Part shown: positions 60,325 through 64,000 of the stretch, in pieces
Position numbering within the stretch: position 1 is the stretch's first letter
How the letters are laid out: each line of letters opens with the position of its first letter
NCBI RefSeq assembly: GCF_046530675.1
Contig: NZ_CP172558.1
Span: 1,736,001 to 1,800,000 of the forward strand
DNA length: 64,000 nt
Reading direction: 5' to 3'
Source: Chitinibacter sp046530675
GTDB lineage: Bacteria; Pseudomonadota; Gammaproteobacteria; Burkholderiales; Chitinibacteraceae
The notes under the pieces: model-generated
Seen by the model: the letters and a program-made list of their open reading frames with translations, nothing else
Told to the model about the DNA's origin: nothing
Database searches by the model: none
Made by a program: the position numbers and the translations under genes

Positions 60325-61296
60325 CTATAGCACGGCGACGCGCTGCCACGCTAGCGCTAAAGCCGCGTTTGGCGCTCGCCCCAGATTGGCGTACAGCCAG
60401 CTCGTCGCCGCTTCTATCGTTCGCCGGCCGGCAGGCCAGGCGCCCATACGCTGAAAAGCGCTGCCTGCTGCATACAATCCTTGCCGCACTTCGCCGGCAA
60501 TGCACTGGGTGCAATTAATGATGACGCAGCCGTTTTCGGCCTGCTCGAGCAAGGCATTGATCAACCCGGCATGATTTGGCAGATTGCCGCTGCCATAGCT
60601 CTCGATAACCAGACCGTCCCAGCGCTGCGACTTGATCATCAGTGCCAGCGCGTCTTCGCAGCCGGGATAGAGCTTGAGCGCCAGAATGGCCAGCGCCGGA
60701 TTGAGCGGACGAAACTCGAAATTGTCCGTGCTCGAAAAATCGTTGCCGATGCTGCTGGTGGGGGGGCAGTTTGGTGCTCGGTAGGCGGCGTCGGCGTCGG
60801 CGTCGAGTTTCTTGACGCAATGCGCAGGCAGTACTGCGCCGCCAAAAGCCAGTTTGACGCCGGCTTCACCGTGTTCGGCCATTTGCACGACGGTACTGAG
60901 TGCCAGCAACATATTGGCTGGCGCATCACTACCGTCATGGATCCATGGCCTTTGCGAGCCGGTCAGGATCACCGGCTTGCTCAAACCATGCAGCTGCCAG
61001 TGCAGCGCCGCGCCGCTCCACGCCATTGTGTCGGTGCCGTGCAGCACGACAAAACCGTCGTAATCATCGATCCGGCTGGCAATATCACTGGCGATCTGCC
61101 GCCAGTGAAGCGGTGTCATCGCCGATGAATCAAGCGGCTGAACGTATTCGTGTAGCGTGATTTCTGCCTTGGGTATATGGCTGTAGACCAGTTTTGAAAT
61201 CAGCTCTGGCAGAATACCATGTGAGGGTATTAGCCCATTCGGGCTATCGACGCAGGCAATCGTGCCGCCGGTATACAGACAGAAAATACGTTTCAT
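60325..61296 (-). CDS. ansA: Type I L-asparaginase (AnsA-like)
   Basis: A 323-residue cytoplasmic-type asparaginase (no signal peptide). Catalytic Thr in YTGGTIACV near residue 10, second site LHGTDTMAW, LTGSQRPW and Lys of VKLAFGG. It hydrolyses Asn to Asp and ammonia. ATG 61296 gives the family N-terminus; a further ATG 27 bases upstream is possible. A 49-bp palindrome with one mismatch lies at 61171-61219 in its coding sequence. Confidence 0.93.
   Translation of the reverse strand: MKRIFCLYTGGTIACVDSPNGLIPSHGILPELISKLVYSHIPKAEITLHEYVQPLDSSAMTPLHWRQIASDIASRIDDYDGFVVLHGTDTMAWSGAALHWQLHGLSKPVILTGSQRPWIHDGSDAPANMLLALSTVVQMAEHGEAGVKLAFGGAVLPAHCVKKLDADADAAYRAPNCPPTSSIGNDFSSTDNFEFRPLNPALAILALKLYPGCEDALALMIKSQRWDGLVIESYGSGNLPNHAGLINALLEQAENGCVIINCTQCIAGEVRQGLYAAGSAFQRMGAWPAGRRTIEAATSWLYANLGRAPNAALALAWQRVAVL
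61171..61219. repeat. 49-bp paired-box palindrome inside ansA, one mismatch
   Basis: GGGTAT, ATGG, a perfect CTGTAG, 17 bases, CTCTGG, CAGA, ATACCA. Resembles the copy at 39615, including the GCTCT...GG region. It encodes a less conserved AnsA segment. Confidence 0.65.
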
Positions 61297-61400
61297 GCGA
61301 GTGTCGCCTTCGATTTGCTTCATGTTGGCATGTCTAACATCGGTCAATCACAGCGAGTGATGATAGAATTCTTCTTTTTTGCAGTACAGGATGATACGGC

Positions 61401-61859
61401 ATGGTCATCGCCGACAACCGTAAGGCGTTTCACGAATATTTTATTGAAGAACGGCTCGAAGCGGGCATTGTTCTGGAAGGCTGGGAAGTGAAATCGATCC
61501 GGGCCGGTCGCGTGCAGCTCAAAGAAGCGTACGTGATTTATAAAAATGGCGACTTCTATTTATTTGGCTGCCATATTTCGCCGCTGATCAACGCCTCGTC
61601 GCATGTGTTGCCCGACGTCGTTCGTACGCGCAAATTGCTGCTCAAACAGCGCGAAATCGAAAAGCTGGCGATCAAAGTAGATCGAGCCGGTTACACCATC
61701 GTGCCAGTAAATATGCATTTCACGCGCGGCTACATCAAGCTCGAAATCGGCGTCGCCAAAGGTAAAAAGCAACACGATAAACGCCAGACCGAGAAAGATC
61801 GCGAATGGCAACGTGATAAAGCGCGGATTGTTCGTGATCACACCAAGCAATCAAGCTGA
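61401..61859 (+). CDS. smpB: tmRNA-binding protein SmpB
   Basis: Partner of tmRNA in ribosome rescue. 152 residues with the conserved RKAFHEYFIEERLEAGI and WEVKSIRAGR, and a basic tail (KKQHDKRQTEKDREW) that enters the mRNA channel. Divergent from ansA; terminator at 61902. Confidence 0.97.
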   Translation: MVIADNRKAFHEYFIEERLEAGIVLEGWEVKSIRAGRVQLKEAYVIYKNGDFYLFGCHISPLINASSHVLPDVVRTRKLLLKQREIEKLAIKVDRAGYTIVPVNMHFTRGYIKLEIGVAKGKKQHDKRQTEKDREWQRDKARIVRDHTKQSS

Positions 61860-61901
61860 AGCGCCACTGAGAACTTGCATTGCTGCATTGCTCTTAAAAG
61901 C

Positions 61902-61929
61902 AAAACCGGGCTAAATCGCCCGGTTTTTT
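61902..61929 (+). terminator. Terminator of smpB
   Basis: Stem AAAACCGGGC/GCCCGGTTTT with loop TAAATC and a T run. Confidence 0.9.
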
Positions 61930-61979
61930 TATGGGTTTTGAGTTGCGTTTTAACGTAGTCATCGCTGCTCGCAGTAGCA

Positions 61980-62597
61980 TTACTGGCCGATCTTGCCTTC
62001 CTTACCACTGAGCAAGCCGATGATGTTTTGCTTGTGGCGTACGATCAGCAAAATACTGATTGCGATGACGGCGGCGATATACGCCGGAACAGGCAGGAAA
62101 TACCAGCACAGAAACGGCGCGGCAATGGCCGCACAAATGGCCGATAGCGATGAAATTTTCAGCCCTTTGGCAACAAACAGCCAGATGCCCAGTGTCGCCA
62201 AGCCTAGCCACAGATTGAGCGCGAGCAAAATCCCCGCAGCAGTCGCAACGCCTTTGCCGCCTTTGAAGCTGAAAAATACCGGCCACATATGGCCTATCGT
62301 CACCGCGAGCGCGACGGCGGCGATGGTGTAATCGAAGATTGGATTTGCGCCAAGACCGAAAACCGGCGCGAGCTGCTGTGCAGCAAACACTGCAACCCAG
62401 CCTTTGAGCGCATCGCCGAGCAGTGTCAATGCGGCGGCTTTTTTATTGCCCGAGCGCAGCACATTGGTCGCACCCGGATTGTTCGAGCCATAGCTGCGCG
62501 GGTCGGCCAGCCCCATGGCGCGGCTGACAATCACGGCAAACGACAGCGAACCAACGAGATACGCGGCGATGATGAAAATTACTAAGGTGAGGTTCAT
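61980..62597 (-). CDS. plsY: Acyl-phosphate glycerol-3-phosphate acyltransferase PlsY
   Basis: Inner-membrane enzyme for lysophosphatidic acid formation from acyl-phosphate. 205 residues with five helices and the three cytoplasmic motifs SNNPGATNVLR, GHMWPVFFSFKGGKGVA and the C-terminal RHKQNIIGLLSGKE. ATG 62597 gives the usual MNLTLVIFII start. Divergent from folB. Confidence 0.95.
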   Translation of the reverse strand: MNLTLVIFIIAAYLVGSLSFAVIVSRAMGLADPRSYGSNNPGATNVLRSGNKKAAALTLLGDALKGWVAVFAAQQLAPVFGLGANPIFDYTIAAVALAVTIGHMWPVFFSFKGGKGVATAAGILLALNLWLGLATLGIWLFVAKGLKISSLSAICAAIAAPFLCWYFLPVPAYIAAVIAISILLIVRHKQNIIGLLSGKEGKIGQ

Positions 62598-62687
62598 CCT
62601 GAATTCCACTACAATCGTGAGCTTTCGATTCTAAGCCAATCCGCCACACGCTCAAAGCATCGTGTGCGCGGGAAGGGCGATGGTGTT

Positions 62688-63047
62688 ATGGATATTATTT
62701 ATTTGCAGCAAGTCCGTGCCGAAACCGTGATCGGCTGGTATGACTGGGAGCGCACTCAGTCGCAGGCCGTCGAGCTCGATCTGGAAATCGGTCTGCCTTC
62801 GGCGCGTGCCTGTGTGTCGGACGATCTGGTCGATACGATTGATTACGATAAAGTCGTGACGCATTTGCGCGCGGTGATGGCCGAAAAACATTTCTTGCTG
62901 ATCGAGGCGCTGGCCGAGCATATCGCACATATTCTGCTGCATGATTTTGGCGCACCGTGGATCAAGGTGTCGGTGACCAAGCTTAATATTTTGAAGGATG
63001 TGGGACGGGTCGGCGTGACGATAGAGCGCGGCCATCGCGGTGGATAA
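62688..63047 (+). CDS. folB: Dihydroneopterin aldolase
   Basis: Folate-pathway aldolase. 119 residues with the conserved GWYDWER near the N-terminus, TIDYDKV and LIEALAEHIAHILL, and the catalytic Lys in WIKVSVTKLN. ATG 62688 is preferred to an upstream in-frame ATG-like start for the family N-terminus MDIIYLQQVRAETVIG. Confidence 0.93.
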   Translation: MDIIYLQQVRAETVIGWYDWERTQSQAVELDLEIGLPSARACVSDDLVDTIDYDKVVTHLRAVMAEKHFLLIEALAEHIAHILLHDFGAPWIKVSVTKLNILKDVGRVGVTIERGHRGG

Positions 63048-63060
63048 ATAATACATTGCT

Positions 63061-63109
63061 GGGTATGCCTCGCTGGATTAATTGATGCCTGATCTTGCTG
63101 GCTATACCC
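63061..63109. repeat. 49-bp paired-box palindrome downstream of folB, perfect outer boxes
   Basis: GGGTATGCC on the left and GGCTATACCC on the right, 14 bases after the folB stop. Inner boxes are weak. Confidence 0.8.
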
Positions 63110-63223
63110 CTTGCTGCGTGAACGGCGGTGGATTTTATTTATGCAGATCGATTGAACTTGTCACACGCCGCCCCTACTAATACTGCATTCATCCGTCGAC
63201 TCCTCATTACAGGAAATCATTAC

Positions 63224-64000
63224 ATGGCTCGTTTTAGTCAGACTTTTATGGTGGCGCTGATGAGCGCTACCTTGTTTACTAGCCACATTGCCGAAGCCAA
63301 GCGCGTCGGTGGTGGCCGTTCAGCCGGGATGCAGCGTCAGGCGCAGCCCGCCCCGCAACGTCAGGCTCAGCCGCAACAGCCTTATCAAGCCCCAGCTCCT
63401 GCGCCTGTTCAGCAGAAGAAAAGTGGTATCGGTGGCATGATGGGCGGCGTACTGGGTGGCCTGGCAGTGGGTGGTTTGCTCGGTTATATGCTGGGCAATA
63501 ATGCTTCAGGTGCAGCCGAGGGTGATAGCGGTATTCCTTGGGGTACTTTGCTGCTCCTGGGGGCATTGACCGCGGGTGGCGTTATGCTGTTGCGCCGTCG
63601 CAATACCAAACCGCTTGCACAGCCCCATGCGTATGCAGGTGTTCCGGCAATGAATCCGGCCAATTCGCAGCCAGCCCAACAGCCGACTTATCAGCCACAG
63701 GCGTTTCAGTCTGCGCCGAATGATCTGAGTGGTGGCTTCCGTATCGGACAAGGGGCTGGCGGCGCGTATTCCGCACCAGCAACGCCGATTACCCGCTTGC
63801 CGGATGGCACCGAAGCGGCGGCCTTTCTGCGTCAGGCACGGGCAAGTTTCCTGCACATTCAGGCTTTGAATTCGCCCGATCAGGCCGAAGAAATCCGTCG
63901 TTATATGACGCCTGATTTGTTCGAGCAGCTCAAGCATGAGATCGGCGAGAATCAGGACGTTGCCGAATTCCCCGAGCTGAATTTGCAAATCATCGAGGCC
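63224..64000 (+). CDS. Tim44-like domain protein, 3'-truncated by the window edge
   Basis: Open to the end of the window (259 residues visible). Signal peptide (about 1-25, SATLFTSHIAEA/KR), Gln/Pro-rich linkers, a Gly-rich hydrophobic segment (about 70-95, GIGGMMGGVLGGLAVGG), a second hydrophobic helix (about 107-122) and then the start of a Tim44-like domain (AAAFLRQARASFLHIQAL). Function unknown; family members are predicted to bind lipid or take part in transport. AGGAAATC lies before the ATG. Confidence 0.85.
   Translation, partial: MARFSQTFMVALMSATLFTSHIAEAKRVGGGRSAGMQRQAQPAPQRQAQPQQPYQAPAPAPVQQKKSGIGGMMGGVLGGLAVGGLLGYMLGNNASGAAEGDSGIPWGTLLLLGALTAGGVMLLRRRNTKPLAQPHAYAGVPAMNPANSQPAQQPTYQPQAFQSAPNDLSGGFRIGQGAGGAYSAPATPITRLPDGTEAAAFLRQARASFLHIQALNSPDQAEEIRRYMTPDLFEQLKHEIGENQDVAEFPELNLQIIEA

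Overview
The window looks like chromosomal core DNA of a betaproteobacterium, most likely Neisseriales near Chitinibacter, Deefgea, Iodobacter or Chromobacterium. This is inferred from protein families and gene order (def-fmt-rsmB-DUF4390-ntrYX-trkAH; lysM-dprA-smg-topA; lptD-surA-pdxA-rsmA divergent from amgK-murU; ppiC-bolA-yciI-yciB), not from a database search. No rRNA, prophage, intact insertion sequence or CRISPR array is present, and both ends cut through genes.

Layout. 1-3951: end of an rsx/rnf electron-transport operon. 4072-4745: six tRNA genes on the minus strand, including four identical tRNA-Gly. 4987-9460: nadA, mpl, a 269-bp MITE-like palindrome, a GGDEF protein with a damaged signature, and a LysE-type exporter. 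9601-19508: minus-strand block of Trk potassium uptake, the NtrYX two-component system, rsmB, fmt and def. 19678-27411: plus-strand lysM, dprA, smg, topA and a GGDEF-EAL protein. 27490-33630: minus-strand glnQ-like ATPase, rsmA, pdxA, surA and lptD. 33694-39557: amgK, murU, phaC and tkt. 39636-46337: a shortened YbaL-type antiporter, a small Cys-rich secreted protein, argS, an AT-rich orphan gene, a gene-free mosaic of repeats and a membrane diguanylate cyclase. 46578-55857: proS, several single-gene units, tRNA-Tyr, srkA, another diguanylate cyclase and a double ABC ATPase. 55906-64000: nuclease, hpnC, comEA, ppiC, bolA, yciI, yciB, SRP RNA, ansA, smpB, plsY, folB and the start of a Tim44-like gene.

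Most genes are housekeeping. Shared themes are c-di-GMP signalling (four GGDEF proteins), outer-membrane biogenesis (surA, lptD), peptidoglycan recycling (mpl, amgK, murU), PHB storage (phaC) and respiratory or redox control (rsx, ntrYX).

The most unusual signal is not a gene. A family of 49-bp imperfect palindromes recurs through the window: GGGTAT at one end and ATACCC exactly 43 bases further on, with inner CTGYAG-like boxes four bases inside each end. Seven copies have perfect outer boxes at exactly this spacing, and about fifteen more have one or two mismatches or one base of length change. Many lie at the 3' ends of genes, especially between convergent genes, and some supply the stop codon. 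Others lie inside conserved coding sequence. I do not recognise this family. Several REP-like palindromes and the MITE-like element form a second repeat layer.
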